Origin: Caecitellus pseudoparvulus
Taxonomy: Eukaryota > Bigyra: Bicosoecida
Assembly (NCBI GenBank): GCA_965644315.1
Contig: CBFFRQ010000078.1
Coordinates: 62,001-126,000, forward strand
Length of the DNA: 64,000 bases
Direction of reading: 5' to 3'
Each line of letters opens with the position of its first letter. Position 1 is the stretch's first letter. The notes beneath the pieces were generated by a model that made no database searches, was not told the origin of the DNA, and saw nothing but the letters and a program-made list of their open reading frames with translations. The position numbers were made by a program, and so were the translations under genes. This document shows positions 34,509 through 46,073 of this stretch, piece after piece.

Positions 34509-37500
34509 ATGGCAGGCCGCCCGCCCCCGCCACGGCCAGCACCGCGGGGCAGACCACCACCGCCAGGGGTTGCCAACAGCCCCAGCCACTCCGCTGCTCG
34601 CGGTGCACCTCCCAAAGCCACCGTGCCCGGCCGGGGTCGACCGCCCCCACCCGCTGCCAAGCCGACAGCAGGTAGAGGTCAGCCTCGCCCGGCACTGGGA
34701 CGCCTGAGACGCCAGAGCCTCAGTCCACCCCCTGTGAACTCTCCTAGAAACCCACAGGCTAGATTCCTGCCTAAAGGTGCGTGGGTGGAGCCCCAGTCCG
34801 TGCCCTGCCTGCTGTCTCACAAGCTGCAGAGCGAGTCGCAAGCGACACGCACCCCAGAACCACACCGTCCCTTCGTGGCCTCTGAGCAGCAGCCACGCGC
34901 TGCAAGATGTTCTGCATGCCGAATTCCCGGCCATGGGTGTGATTGTGCTTCCTTTCGGCTTGCTGTCTCTGCCTCTTCTGCGGAGGCTGCTGTGTTTGCG
35001 CCAAGGTTGCCCTGGCCTGTGCAAGCCGACTGACTTGCCGCCTCCAAGCGTGCTCTGCCACCGCGCCCGCCTCGCACCGCCGCTTGCTTTGCGCACCATT
35101 GCAGATTCAGTGCCTGAGCTGGCGCCTGCAGCTGACACCGACGGTATGGGAGCAGCGCCAAAGCTACAACCAGCTGTATCACCCACTACATCCTCACTAC
35201 AAGCAAGACCACCACCACCGGGTCGGGGTGCGGCACCACCTGCATCATCGGGTGGCAAGAGCACACCACCACCGGGTCGGGGCGCACCGCCACCGGGTCG
35301 GGGTGCGGCACCACCTGCATCATCGGGTGGCAAGAGCACACCACCACCGGGTCGGGGCGCACCGCCACCGGGTCGGGGTGCGGCACCACCTGCATCATCG
35401 GGTGGCAAGAGCACACCGCCACCGGGTCGGGGCGCACCGCCACCGGGTCGGGGCGCACCACCACCGGGTCGGGGTGCGGCACCACCTGCATCATCGGGTG
35501 GCAAGAGCACACCGCCACCGGGTCGGGGTGCGGCACCACCTGCATCATCGGGTGGCAAGAGCACACCGCCACCGGGTCGGGGCGCACCGCCACCGGGTCG
35601 GGGTGCGGCACCACCTGCATCATCGGGTGGCAAGAGCACACCGCCACCGGGTCGGGGTGCGGCACCACCTGCATCATCGGGTGGCAAGAGCACACCGCCA
35701 CCGGGTCGGGGCGCACCGCCACCGGGTCGGGGCGCACCACCACCGGGTCGGGGTGCGGCACCACCTGCATCATCGGGTGGCAAGAGCACACCACCACCGG
35801 GTCGGGGCGCACCACCACCGGGTCGGGGTGCGGCACCACCTGCATCATCGGGTGGCAAGAGCACACCACCACCGGGTCGGGGCGCACCACCACCGGGTCG
35901 GGGTGCGGCACCACCTGCATCATCGGGTGGCAAGAGCACACCGCCACCGGGTCGGGGCGCACCGCCACCGGGTCGGGGTGCGGCACCACCTGCATCATCG
36001 GGTGGCAAGAGCACACCGCCACCGGGTCGGGGCGCACCGCCACCGGGTCGGGGTGCGGCACCACCTGCATCATCGGGTGGCAAGAGCACACCGCCACCGG
36101 GTCGGGGCGCACCGCCACCGGGTCGGGGTGCGGCACCACCTGCATCATCGGGTGGCAAGAGCACACCGCCACCGGGTCGGGGTGCACCGCCACCGGGTCG
36201 GGGTGCGGCACCACCTGCATCATCGGGTGGCAAGAGCACACCGCCACCGGGTCGGGGCGCACCACCACCGGGTCGGGGTGCGTCACCACCTGCATCATCG
36301 GGTGGCAAGAGCACACCGCCACCGGGTCGGGGCGCACCACCACCGGGTCGGGGTGCGGCACCACCTGCATCATCGGGTGGCAAGAGCACACCGCCACCGG
36401 GTCGGGGCGCACCGCCACCGGGTCGGGGTGCGGCACCACCTGCATCATCGGGTGGCAAGAGCACACCGCCACCGGGTCGGGGCGCACCACCACCGGGTCG
36501 GGGTGCGGCACCACCTGCATCATCGGGTGGCAAGAGCACACCGCCACCGGGTCGGGGCGCACCACCACCGGGTCGGGGCGCACCACCACCGGGTCGGGGT
36601 GCGGCACCACCTGCATCATCGGGTGGCAAGAGCACACCGCCACCGGGTCGGGGTGCGTCACCACCTGCATCATCGGGTGGCAAGAGCACACCGCCACCGG
36701 GTCGGGGCGCACCACCACCGGGTCGGGGTGCGTCACCACCTGCATCATCGGGTGGCAAGAGCACACCGCCACCGGGTCGGGGCGCACCACCACCGGGTCG
36801 GGGTGCGGCACCACCTGCATCATCGGGTGGCAAGAGCACACCGCCACCGGGTCGGGGTGCGGCACCACCTGCATCATCGGGTGGCAAGAGCACACCGCCA
36901 CCGGGTCGGGGCGCACCACCACCGGGTCGGGGTGCGGCACCACCTGCATCATCGGGTGGCAAGAGCACACCGCCACCGGGTCGGGGCGCACCGCCACCGG
37001 GTCGGGGCGCACCACCACCGGGTCGGGGTGCGGCACCACCTGCATCATCGGGTGGCAAGAGCACACCGCCACCGGGTCGGGGCGCACCACCACCGGGTCG
37101 GGGTGCGGCACCACCTGCATCATCGGGTGGCAAGAGCACACCGCCACCGGGTCGGGGCGCACCACCACCGGGTCGGGGTGCGGCACCACCTGCATCATCG
37201 GGTGGCAAGAGCACACCGCCACCGGGTCGGGGCGCACCACCACCGGGTCGGGGTGCGGCACCACCTGCATCATCGGGTGGCAAGAGCACACCGCCACCGG
37301 GTCGGGGCGCACCACCACCGGGTCGGGGTGCGGCACCACCTGCATCATCGGGTGGCAAGAGCACACCGCCACCGGGTCGGGGCGCACCGCCACCGGGTCG
37401 GGGTGCGGCACCACCTGCATCATCGGGTGGCAAGAGCACACCGCCACCGGGTCGGGGCGCACCACCACCGGGTCGGGGTGCGGCACCACCTGCATCATCG

Positions 37501-40212
37501 GGTGGCAAGAGCACACCGCCACCGGGTCGGGGCGCACCACCACCGGGTCGAGGTGCGGCACCACCTGCATCATCGGGTGGCAAGAGCACACCGCCACCGG
37601 GTCGGGGCGCACCGCCACCGGGTCGGGGTGCGGCACCACCTGCATCATCGGGTGGCAAGAGCACACCGCCACCGGGTCGGGGTGCGGCACCACCTGTATC
37701 GTCCACTTCTAAGGCCCCAGGAAGCAAGACCCCCAGTTCTCCAGCACGTCCAGTTGCATCCAAGCCAGTCAGTGGCCCGTCCAGCAGTTTGCCTTCCCCC
37801 CCTAGGTCCGCCGGATTGAAGACGCCACCTCCCAAAGGTCCTCCACGCCCCGCCCAGGCAGAGGCAAGGAGGGCCACATCTCCATCCACTGCTTTTCAGT
37901 CTCCATCTTCTTCAAAGGGTGCAGAGGCTCAATCTCGGGTTCCGCCGTCACCGGCGCAGACCCTGCTTCACCAGAGCAAGGGCTGGGTTTCCCAACTTGA
38001 AAGCGTTCGAGAGACTCTTCGGCGCGTGCTGGGGCTGGGGACCAAGGGCGAAACCACGACAAACCAGCCCCAGCAATCAGGCGCGGGTGTGCACGACAAG
38101 GTCGTGTTGAAGAGCATCACGAAGCACGCGGCACAATTGGAACTGGTGCCCGCCGGCGTGGAGCTGGTGTCAGCTGGGGACAAGCTGGACTTCATGGCGG
38201 GCAGCGACAGCGCGACCGTGCGCACAGCGCTGGGCTTCCTGCAGCTGGTTCTGCGCGACACCTCCCATGCGGGCGAGGCTGGGTTTCTCCTGGATGCTGT
38301 GTCTGCGAAGGTGCTGTTGGAGGCTGTGGAAGCGCTGGACACTGCCATGGCCAGCTTGCTACAGCGCAGGGGCAAGCGTCTGTCCCAGCTGGGCGATGCC
38401 TCAGGCGTGAAGCGGGGCTCCAGCAGCCGCCTGCTGGATGACCGTGAGCGGGACCGGGCCGCAATGGGGGGCGCCTTCGACTCATACTCGCACATCTTTG
38501 ACCAGAGCACACAGGAAGCAGTGCTTGGCTACGTGGCTGCGCAGCCGAAGTTGTTGTCGGCCAAAGAGCGAGTCCGCAAGGCCATTCGACGCTTGGGGCG
38601 TGTGGCGCTGTGGACGCGGGCGCTGAGCATGGGCGCCAAGGTTCGGGCGGAGGAGAGGGCTGAGCACTTGAACACGCTCATGACAAAGGCAGGCAGCTCG
38701 CAGGGCGCGACTGCTCGTGTGTCACGCGGGGCGTTTCGAGGCGGGAGCGGTGTTGTGGAAGCTGAGCTGTGGCCAGGGGGTTCGCCCGAAGCGGCAGCTG
38801 TGAAGGGCCTGGGCTCGTGGACGTTTGACATCTTCCAGCGCAACGCAGCGCTGTCCAGTGCATTCGGCGAGGTGCCTACGGGCGAGCACGTCATTCCGAC
38901 GGGGACCAAGAACAAAGACGGGACCGTGGAGTTCTTTTCAGCTGACGGGCCTCAATTCGGCCGGCGCATGCTGGTGTCTGTGATGGTGACGGCTTTGCAC
39001 CGCCTGGGTGTGTTTGCAGACACCAAGGTGCAGCGGGGCACAGTGGCGGCATTCGCTGACCAACTTGCAGGGGGGTACAAGGCTGCGAATCCGTACCACA
39101 ACGCGCTGCATGCAGCGGATGTGACGCACGGCATGTATTTCTTCCTGTGCCCAGAGGGCGGGGGCCTGGCAGCAGGGGCACGCCTGCGACCACAGGCCTT
39201 GCTGGGGTGCATTCTGGCTGCTGCCGGGCATGACGTCGGGCACCCAGGCGTGAACAACCCCTTCCTCATTGCCACGTCGGACCCTCTGGCTCTTCGTTAC
39301 AACGACGCGTCGCCCCTGGAAAACATGCACGCTGCGACGCTGTTTGAGGTGATGAAGGAAGGCACTGGCTGCGACGTGTTGGCGCCCCTGCACACGCCCG
39401 AGCGCCTGGCAGTTCGCTCCATGATCATCAAGCTCATCCTCGCCACGGATAATTCGCAGCACTTCAAGTTGAAGGGGCAGCTGGACAAGCGCGTGGAAGG
39501 CATTGAGCGCTTCGTGGAGGTGTTTGGCGTGCCGGGCTCCGCAACGTGGTTGGAGCGGCGCAAGTCTGGGCGCGACGCCTCGGGGGCTGCGCTGCCACAC
39601 CTTGAAGACATGGAGTTTTCACCAATTGAATGGAACTCCCTTCCCAAGGAAGTCATGGAGGCATCTTGCAAGACTGCGGAGCAGGTGCTGTCGAGTGGTG
39701 AGGGTGGGTCTGGCACCGGCGCCGGGGAGGCTGGCAGTGGGGTCAGTTGGGGGGGATACAAGCCTCAGGGGGATGGGTATGGGGCATCTGCGGATGACCC
39801 GCTTGGTTTGGACGCCGACGATGGCCGTCATGATCTAGAGTGGCATTTCACGGCCAGCGAGGACCTGGTGCTGGTGATGAGCAACGTCTTGCACGCGGCG
39901 GACATTTCGAACCCAGCACGCCCGTGGCACTTGTACAGCGACTGGACTGACCGTGTTCTGGAGGAGTTCTACCGCCAAGGAGCTCTTGAAGTGCAGCAGG
40001 ACTTGCCAGTGGGCCCGCTGAACCACCGCAATTCCCCGGTTCCCCGCTGCAAGATGCAGGCCGGCTTCATTCGAGCCCTGGTGCTGCCCCTGTACACTTT
40101 GATTGCGCGCCTGCCAGAGATGGACATCAAGGACTCCGCCTGTGCGCAGTTGGACAGTAACATGGGGCGTTGGGAGGCCGAAATTGCCAGCTTGGCAGCT
40201 GCAGAGAAGTGA
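34509..40212 (+). CDS. 3',5'-cyclic nucleotide phosphodiesterase with giant proline-rich repeat region
   Basis: The C-terminal third is a class I PDE domain that hydrolyses cAMP and/or cGMP. Exon 1 is 34509-34776 (donor GTGCGT); the intron ends TTGCAG at 35104; exon 2 is 35105-40212; 1,791 residues. The N-terminus is already PPPP/GRG-rich (MAGRPPPPRPAPRGRPPPPG). Residues about 127-950 are the repeat array. A non-repetitive helical linker follows. The catalytic domain (about 1419-1760) has YHNALHAADVTHG, AAAGHDVGHPGVNNPFL, DNSQHFKLKG, VLHAADISNPARPWHLYSDW and VLPLYTLIARLP, with the metal-binding His/Asp set intact. The Gln-pocket region reads KMQAGFIRALVLP. Which cyclic nucleotide is preferred cannot be told. 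No transmembrane helix or GAF domain is seen. The Pro/Gly/Arg region probably binds partners (SH3, WW or profilin type); this is inference. Confidence 0.9.
35217..37690 (+). repeat. Coding minisatellite, 75-bp (25-residue) PPPGRGAPPPGRGAAPP.. units
   Basis: Roughly 35 tandem units encode PPPGRGAPPPGRGAAPPASS plus GGKST. Length variants of 54 and 96 bp arise from one or three PPPGRGA (21-bp) sub-units. Units are nearly identical down to third positions; the few variants are CCA/CCG, GGC/GGT and an occasional GCG to TCG (Ala to Ser) change. Because the period is a multiple of three and lacks stops, several other frames on both strands are also open here. Confidence 0.97.
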
Positions 40213-40473
40213 GTGTGAGGGCTCGGGTGGTGTGGGGGGGTCAACTTGGCCAACCCCTCCGGGCCAATTGGCATGGGTTCGGTTTATTTTCCAAATAGAT
40301 GTTGGTGACGAGAATGCACGTGAGGTTGTGAAGTCCATGCCGTCAGTAGTGCAGGGACAGGGGCGCCTGGCACGCACTTGCGCCTGAGAGCCGGGCACGG
40401 TCGCAGGCGTGGTCGCTCGCTTCGATTGCTGGGTGTTGTGGGCGGACCCTCTGGACAAGGCGTGCTCCTCTCC

Positions 40474-42046
40474 ATGGCAGCTGGCAACTCGATCAAACTG
40501 AAGGTATGGCTCCCTGTGCGCCGGCAGGCCCTGTCTGTGTCGCTGTCTCACGCTGCTCTGCACCGCAAACGCAGACCTGCGATGGGCAGGTGGTTGCCGT
40601 GGGGCGTGAGGGTCTTCCAGGCAGCCGTCAAGGGACTTTTTGGGCCATGGAGTGTAAGAGATGCACCAAATGGGGTCCCCTCGTGCACGTTGGCCACCCG
40701 CAGCTGCCTGTGCCTGCCACAGGCCTGAGCACTTGGACTGGCGACACCACGCCTGTTGAAGCCACAGCGCAGGACATTCTTGCAGCGTTTGAATTACAGA
40801 AGTCTCTGCAAGGGGCAGGAGAAAGAGAGACATGGGCAGCTACGTGCCGAAACCGAGCCGCGTGCATGGGAAGCCTCCGCGGTAGTGGGCAGGACCGACT
40901 GCGCGGCATGGCGGAGGTGAGGAAACGCAGATGTGAAACGCCGGCTGACTACAGCCGAATGCGGCCTGATAAACCCCGCCGGCACCCTTATCTTTCCAGA
41001 TTGCGGCAATTTTGGACTGGAAAGATGTGACCTCTCTTCTCTTTGCGTGCTCTGTCACTGAGCGCTTCGCAGCTTCCCAGCTGCAGGGTGAGGGCACTGC
41101 TGGCACAGACACAGAGGTTTCAGTGGCTGCATCCCAACGGGGGGGCAGCAAGACAGGCACGGAGGGTGGTGGGACCACGGGCAGTACGACTTCCTCTGGA
41201 GGAGGTGTGGGTGACTCGGCAGGGAGTGGCCTGCCGCTCCGGGCCAAACTGCCGGTGAGACACACTGCCCCGCCACTCGACACGACCACCCACCCGGCCC
41301 TGGAGGGCGTACCCCTGGTCCCCCCTGAGGAGCCACCCGCTGCGCCGAGCCCCGCTGGCCCCACAGACGGCAGTGCCGAGGACTTGGACCGGGCCGGCCT
41401 GTTGCACGCCTTTCCCTCTCACAGCTCCGATGTTTCAGGGTTGCTTGCTGCCAGTGCACTGGGAGCCAGCCCACCCTCCCCCACCGCAGCCTCTGACGCG
41501 CACCCCGCCCAGGACCAGTTGCTCGATGCCATCCGCAGCGCCGTGGAGCGGTCAGGCGAGCACTGGCGTGGCATCGGGGATGCTACCCTCCGGTCCATCG
41601 CCTCAGCTGTGGAGGGTGGCGGGGCAGTGGCTGAACAGCAGTCTGCTCCTCTGTCACCCGACAGCCTGCGACGCATGCTGGCACCGCTGCACCTGCCTGG
41701 AGGCCTAGTGGACGACAGCGGCGGGGGCGAACCTGCAGGGGAGGACGCATCGGCGGGAGCCAGGCCGTCCGAGTCGGCCAGCGTGGGCGAAAGTGCAGGG
41801 AGCACGTCAGAGTTCCACTTGCGGGGTGCTGAGTTGCGCGCAGCACTCGCGGAGGGTCGGGTGAGCCTGTCTGATGCAGCGGTGGAGGCTTTGTTTCACC
41901 CAAGCAGGTACAGCGAGGAAGCAGGTGCTGAGGGCGAGTTTGGGGACACGTCCGTGTTCGGCAGTGGTTTCCTGAGGACGTGGGGGTCAGCGCAAGCCGT
42001 GGAGACGGCAGGGGACAAGAAGCCTGCTGAGGGGGGCGGCAAGTAA
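40474..42046 (+). CDS. Conserved-looking protein of unknown function
   Basis: Exons: 40474-40503 (MAAGNSIKLK, donor GTATGG), 40575-40916 and 41000-42046 (acceptor CTTTCCAG); about 472 residues. A further 69-bp in-phase intron (40654-40722, GTAAGA..CCACAG) may remove part of exon 2. The N-terminal 60 residues (TCDGQVVAVGREGLPGSRQG) look like a small beta-barrel. The middle is helical with Cys/Arg (ETWAATCRNRAACMGSLRGS, DWKDVTSLLFACSVTERFAA). The C-terminal two-thirds is Ser/Gly/Pro-rich and acidic, ending GGGK. I do not recognise the family; an LSM12-like Sm fold at the N-terminus was considered but not supported. It follows the phosphodiesterase by 261 bp on the same strand. Confidence 0.6.
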
Positions 42047-42154
42047 CGCCACTTCTCAGTCGGGGCGTCCACAACAAAATACATCTGAACCTGCCAAGTC
42101 TGTCGTCCGTGCGTGGATGAGACAGAGGTGGGTGCGTGAGCTGGGTGAAGCAGC

Positions 42155-43186
42155 ATGGCCTCCATGGCGGCAGGTGGCCCAGGGCCAGAGGGAGACGCGC
42201 TTGCGGAGAGCGCGGTGCAGGTACGGCGCCGGCGGAACGATGCCATGGCAGGTGGTGCCTGCTCCACGCATGCATGTCATGTGTCACAGGACTTTATTTA
42301 TATCCTGGAGACCCACGCCACGAACTGCGAAGCTCAGGGCAAGTATGTGGAGGCGGAAATTGCTCGCAATCGGCTGGACGAGCTGAAGCTGCACGAGATG
42401 AACCGGAAGAAGGAGGCCATGAGGGCACGGCACATCGCAGAGCGGTTGGGAGTTGAAGAAGCCCACATGCTGGAGTTCCAACAGTTCAACTTGGTGTGGG
42501 ACAAGAAGATGGCGGCGTATGAGGAGAACGCCGCGGAGCTCGTGATGGAGATGAAGGAGCGGCACGCCGCGGAGCTGAAGGACTTCCAGCAGCGGCTGCT
42601 GGCCAAGGCGTCCATCCCTCGCCACAGCAAAGAGCTCCTGAATCTCCGAAAAGTGCAGGATACCCTGGCACGCAACAAGCGGTGCGTGCAGTGGTGCTGC
42701 AGCCTTGCGTAGTGCCGGCGCAATGAGTCATTGCGGGTTTTGGCGTGCTTTGTCCACGCACCGCGCCAGGGCCTAGGCACGACACAGGCTCTGTGCGTGA
42801 GCGTTCGAGGCAAAGGCTCACTAAGCGCACATGTACCACCTTGCAGGTATCAAGAGGCGGCCCAGATGAAGAACAAGGCAGACGAGCTGATGACGTGGGA
42901 GGAGGAGAAGTGGCACAACGAGCGACAGGCGGACATGTACCAAAAGGAAATGCGGTTCAAGAAGCGGCTGAAAGTTGAGCTAATTGCGCTGAAGAAGCGC
43001 ATTCAGCTGGGTAAGGCCGAGATGAAGCGGCAGCGCCAGAGGGAGCTGGAGCAACTGCTACAGCGATACCAAAACGTCAAGCGAGAGCTGGACCGAACTC
43101 AGAGGCTGCAGCGAGTGAAGTATGACAAGGCTTCCAAGGTTCAAGTGGCTGGCTTGAAAGCTGCTAAGGCGCGGAGAGCGGGGTGA
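42155..43186 (+). CDS. Conserved charged coiled-coil protein (265 residues)
   Basis: Exons: 42155-42220, 42290-42681 and 42847-43186; donors GTACGG and GTGCGT; all joins in phase. After a short Gly/Ala N-terminus the protein is almost entirely alpha-helical: ETHATNCEAQGKYVEAEIAR, RHIAERLGVEEAHMLEFQQF, LVWDKKMAAYEENAAELVME, RYQEAAQMKNKADELMTWEE, then a long Lys/Arg/Glu coiled coil to KAARRAG-like LKAAKARRAG. Strings such as E-A-x-Y-M-E-A-x-x-A and H-x-x-E-F-x-x-F-N-x-x-W look conserved and I associate them with a protist/ciliate-lineage coiled-coil family, but I cannot name it. A cytoskeletal role is inference. The complexity of the sequence argues against low-complexity noise. Confidence 0.72.
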
Positions 43187-43579
43187 GGGCTGCCGCCTTG
43201 TACAGCGCCCGTGCAGGAGCTTGACCCAGCACCCGCGGCGACTTGGTGCGACACGGGAGTGAGCCTGTTCAGCAGGCACAGGGATGCACCGCTCGGCTGT
43301 GGAGCATGTGGCCTGTGTACTTTGTGCCAGGGGAAGGGGGGGGGTGCCCGGCTTCTGGGGGCGCCTGATGGTTGAGCGGCGCCAGCGCAGGCAGGCGGTC
43401 CCACTCGGCAGCAGTCGAGCCGCCGTCTCATAATGTAGCTATTGTATCGATCGCCCCTTCTCATGCTTGCGTGAAATCTACTCATCTACACTGTGCAGGG
43501 CTGGGCAGTGCATGGAGCAGAGCGGGACGAGCTCAATTTACTTCTCAGCACACGTTTCGGGTGGCAACGCAGCGGCACC
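43187..43579. promoter_or_regulatory. 393-bp spacer before the kelch-BTB gene
   Basis: An AT-richer patch (about 43430-43490, with ATAATGTAGCTATTGTATCG) lies 100-150 bp upstream of the start and may mark the promoter. Nothing coding is seen. Confidence 0.35.
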
Positions 43580-46068
43580 ATGGCATGGAGCAAAGTGCAG
43601 GTGAATGGCATGCCAGGCGAGCGCGAGTGCCATGGATGGACAGTGGCAGGAACAAAGGCGTGGCTGAGCTTCGGGAACAACCGCGAGCGGCGGTACAAGG
43701 ACTTGCACGCATGGGACGAAGGTGCGGAAGAAGGAGCAGCTCTAGCTTCCTGCCTGCTCCCTGTACACGCCGCCACCTGCATTCGACCGCCACACAGAGA
43801 GCTTGACTTGGAACGAGGTGCCTGTTTCCAAGTCCGGGGATGCAGCACTGGCTTGGCCCAGCAGTCGGTCTGCGGCATCTCAGTGCTTGTGGGTGCGTGT
43901 TTGCGCAGCGGGCGAAGCGGTGACTTGTAACCATGCGGGGCTGGCAAGGCACACCCCCTCTGCCTTGCGGGCGCAGCGAGACAGGTTCCTTGTAGTCTTC
44001 GGGGGATGGGATGGTGGGGGCGAGCAGAACGACACTTGGGTATTCGATACAGGTGCTGTGCAGCGTCGGTGCAGCCGCTGAGCGTGCTGGCCAAGCGTGT
44101 CACTCAGCGGCGCCTGCCATTTTGCAGAGGAGCTGCACTGGAGCAAGTTGGAGACGAACGGAGAACAGTGTGATGCAAGGCACTTTCATGTTGCTGAGAT
44201 CGTCAAGGACACCATGGTCGTGTTCTCAGGCTATGACGGCCAAGCTTGGCGCTCAGACTTGTGGACGTTGGACCTGCGTGCGTGAGCCGCCACTGGGTGC
44301 ATGGGAACGCAACACAAGGCCAAACACGATGATGCAACTTCAATCACCATTCGCAGTGTCAGGGACGTGGACGCATCATCGGCGCAGCGTTGGCGGGCAA
44401 GAACCCTGGCCGTCAGCCCGCGCCTCTGCTGCCAGTATCATCGTGCAAGGCTCCACACTCATGCTCCTGGGTGGATACAATGGCCAGGCGTTTCTAAACG
44501 ACTTGTGGTTCTTGGATGTTGCTGCCCTGACGTCGACGGTCTCTCCCCAAGTCGAGTGGGTGCAGCACACGCCCCCTCCGCGGGTCGTGGGCGGTGCCGC
44601 CTCGCCCAGCGCAGCAGGAGGGGAGTCCGCCGCCTCTCTCCAAGAACAAGCGTCTTGGCCACTGCCCCGTTCAGGGCACTGCATGGGGGCGCTCGGTCCG
44701 TACGTCATTGTCGTGGGCGGCCGCCACGCGGAGGGCCGGTACAACGACGTGTGCGTGCTTGACCTTGACTCGATGGTGTGGCGCAAGGTAGAGGTGCAGG
44801 GGCAGCCGCCTTCTGGCCGCAAGACCCACTCTGCAGTGATCCTGGGCTCCGTCATGTACGTGTTTGGGGGGCACAACGGCGACCGCTGGCTGGGAGACAT
44901 GCACCGCCTGGCGCTGCAGCCCATCCTGCAGCAGCTCCGCGTGCCACTGAGCATCGGGGCTCGCACAGAGACTCTTGCGGGCGCATTGCTGCGACGGTGC
45001 ACCGCTCCCCACCTTCGAAGTGACGCCCCGGAGTGCTTGAGCAACGCTCGGGGTGGGGTCTCCTCCCTTGCCCTGCCGGGCGTGCTGGCGCAGTTGCCAC
45101 ATGCTACAACAGGCCAGTCCAACACATCAACGGCAGCAGCTGTGCAACGCCTTCAGAAGGAACTGGGGCTGCTGGCACAGTACAACTTAGACACCTGCCC
45201 TAGCACGCTTGCCCACATTTCTGAGCGTCTGGAGGCTTCCCTGGCGACATTCAGAGGGACGGAGATGCGTGCTGGCGACTTGCATTTCCTCGACCCAGGG
45301 TACTGGGCACGCCCCGACACGGCGGCGGCCGCCTCTGCATTCTCCAGCTCCCAGGAAGCCCTGGGCAACGCAGGGGTGCACCATTCGGGGGCAGCAGAGT
45401 TGGGCAGCCTCGGCTCGCCGGTGCAGTGTCAACTGAGCGCAAGAGCAGACAGCCGCTCCACTGCAGACACCATCCTGCTGGTGTGTGGGCAGCGGTTCCC
45501 CGTGCATGCAGCTGTCATCTCTGCACGGTGCACGTACTTCGACGTGCTGCTCAAGTCGCCCATGTGCCGAGCCGCGGTGGGGCAGAGCACTTCGCAGCCC
45601 CGGGAAGTGGAAGTGCACGGGGTGGAGGACGTCTTCGCCTTCGCAGCGATGCTGTTCTTCTTGTACACTGATCAGCTGCCGCTGGGCCTCGGCGACGACA
45701 ACGTCCAAGCTCTCTTCCACGTGTCGAACAAGTTCCAGGTGCCGACCTTGCTGCGGCACTGCGAGCGGTTCCTCGAAGCCCGCATCACCGTGGACAACGC
45801 TGCGAGCATGCTGGAGATGGCAGACACCGTGGGGGCATCCAGTTTGGCTGCAGCTTGCACCGCCTTCAGCACGGAGCCGTGGCGGTTCCCGGAGGTGGCC
45901 GCAAGCAGTGGTTTTCTGGCGTTGTCCAGCGACCTGCAGGTGCGCATCGTGCAGGGGCACGCTCGAAAGCGCAACCCCACTTGTGTCTTGCCCCTTGTCA
46001 GCGAAAAGGTGACCCTGCCAGTTGTGGTGCCGGGGGGCGCTAGCGTGACGAGCCGCCCCGCGCAGTGA
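43580..46068 (+). CDS. Kelch-repeat / BTB domain protein (probable CUL3 adaptor type)
   Basis: Exons: 43580-43721, 43798-43892, 43977-44052, 44128-44277 and 44357-46068; donors GTGCGG, GTGCGT, GTGCTG and GTGCGT; 724 residues. Kelch blades are visible as WLSFGNN, FLVVFGGWDG..NDTWVFDT, MVVFSGYDGQAWRSDLWTLD, LMLLGGYNGQAFLNDLWFLD, VIVVGGRHAEGRYNDVCVLD and MYVFGGHNGDRWLGDMHRL, giving about six blades of a propeller. After a linker comes a BTB/POZ domain (residues about 505-630): ADTILLVCGQRFPVHAAVIS, YFDVLLKSPM, FFLYTDQLPLG and LRHCERFLEARITVDNA. The kelch-then-BTB order occurs in protist and plant proteins (LZTR1-like layout), whereas KLHL proteins have BTB first. Ubiquitin-ligase adaptor function is inferred. 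Confidence 0.9.
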
Positions 46069-46073
46069 GGCGG

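Noticed and set aside
35217-37690. CRISPR-like regular array
   Set aside because: Units are directly adjacent with no unique spacers, lie in frame in a coding exon, and the genome is eukaryotic.
34386-37889. Long open frames on both strands over the proline array (His/Arg-rich on plus, Pro/Asp/Val-rich and Gly/Pro/Asp-rich on minus)
   Set aside because: The 75-bp period is a multiple of three and stop-free in several frames, so every frame appears open. Only the PPPGRGA frame joins to a real domain.
40474-40916. LSM12-like assignment for the unknown gene
   Set aside because: The short N-terminal beta-like segment is suggestive, but the anticodon-binding-like domain and Cys pattern of LSM12 are not present.
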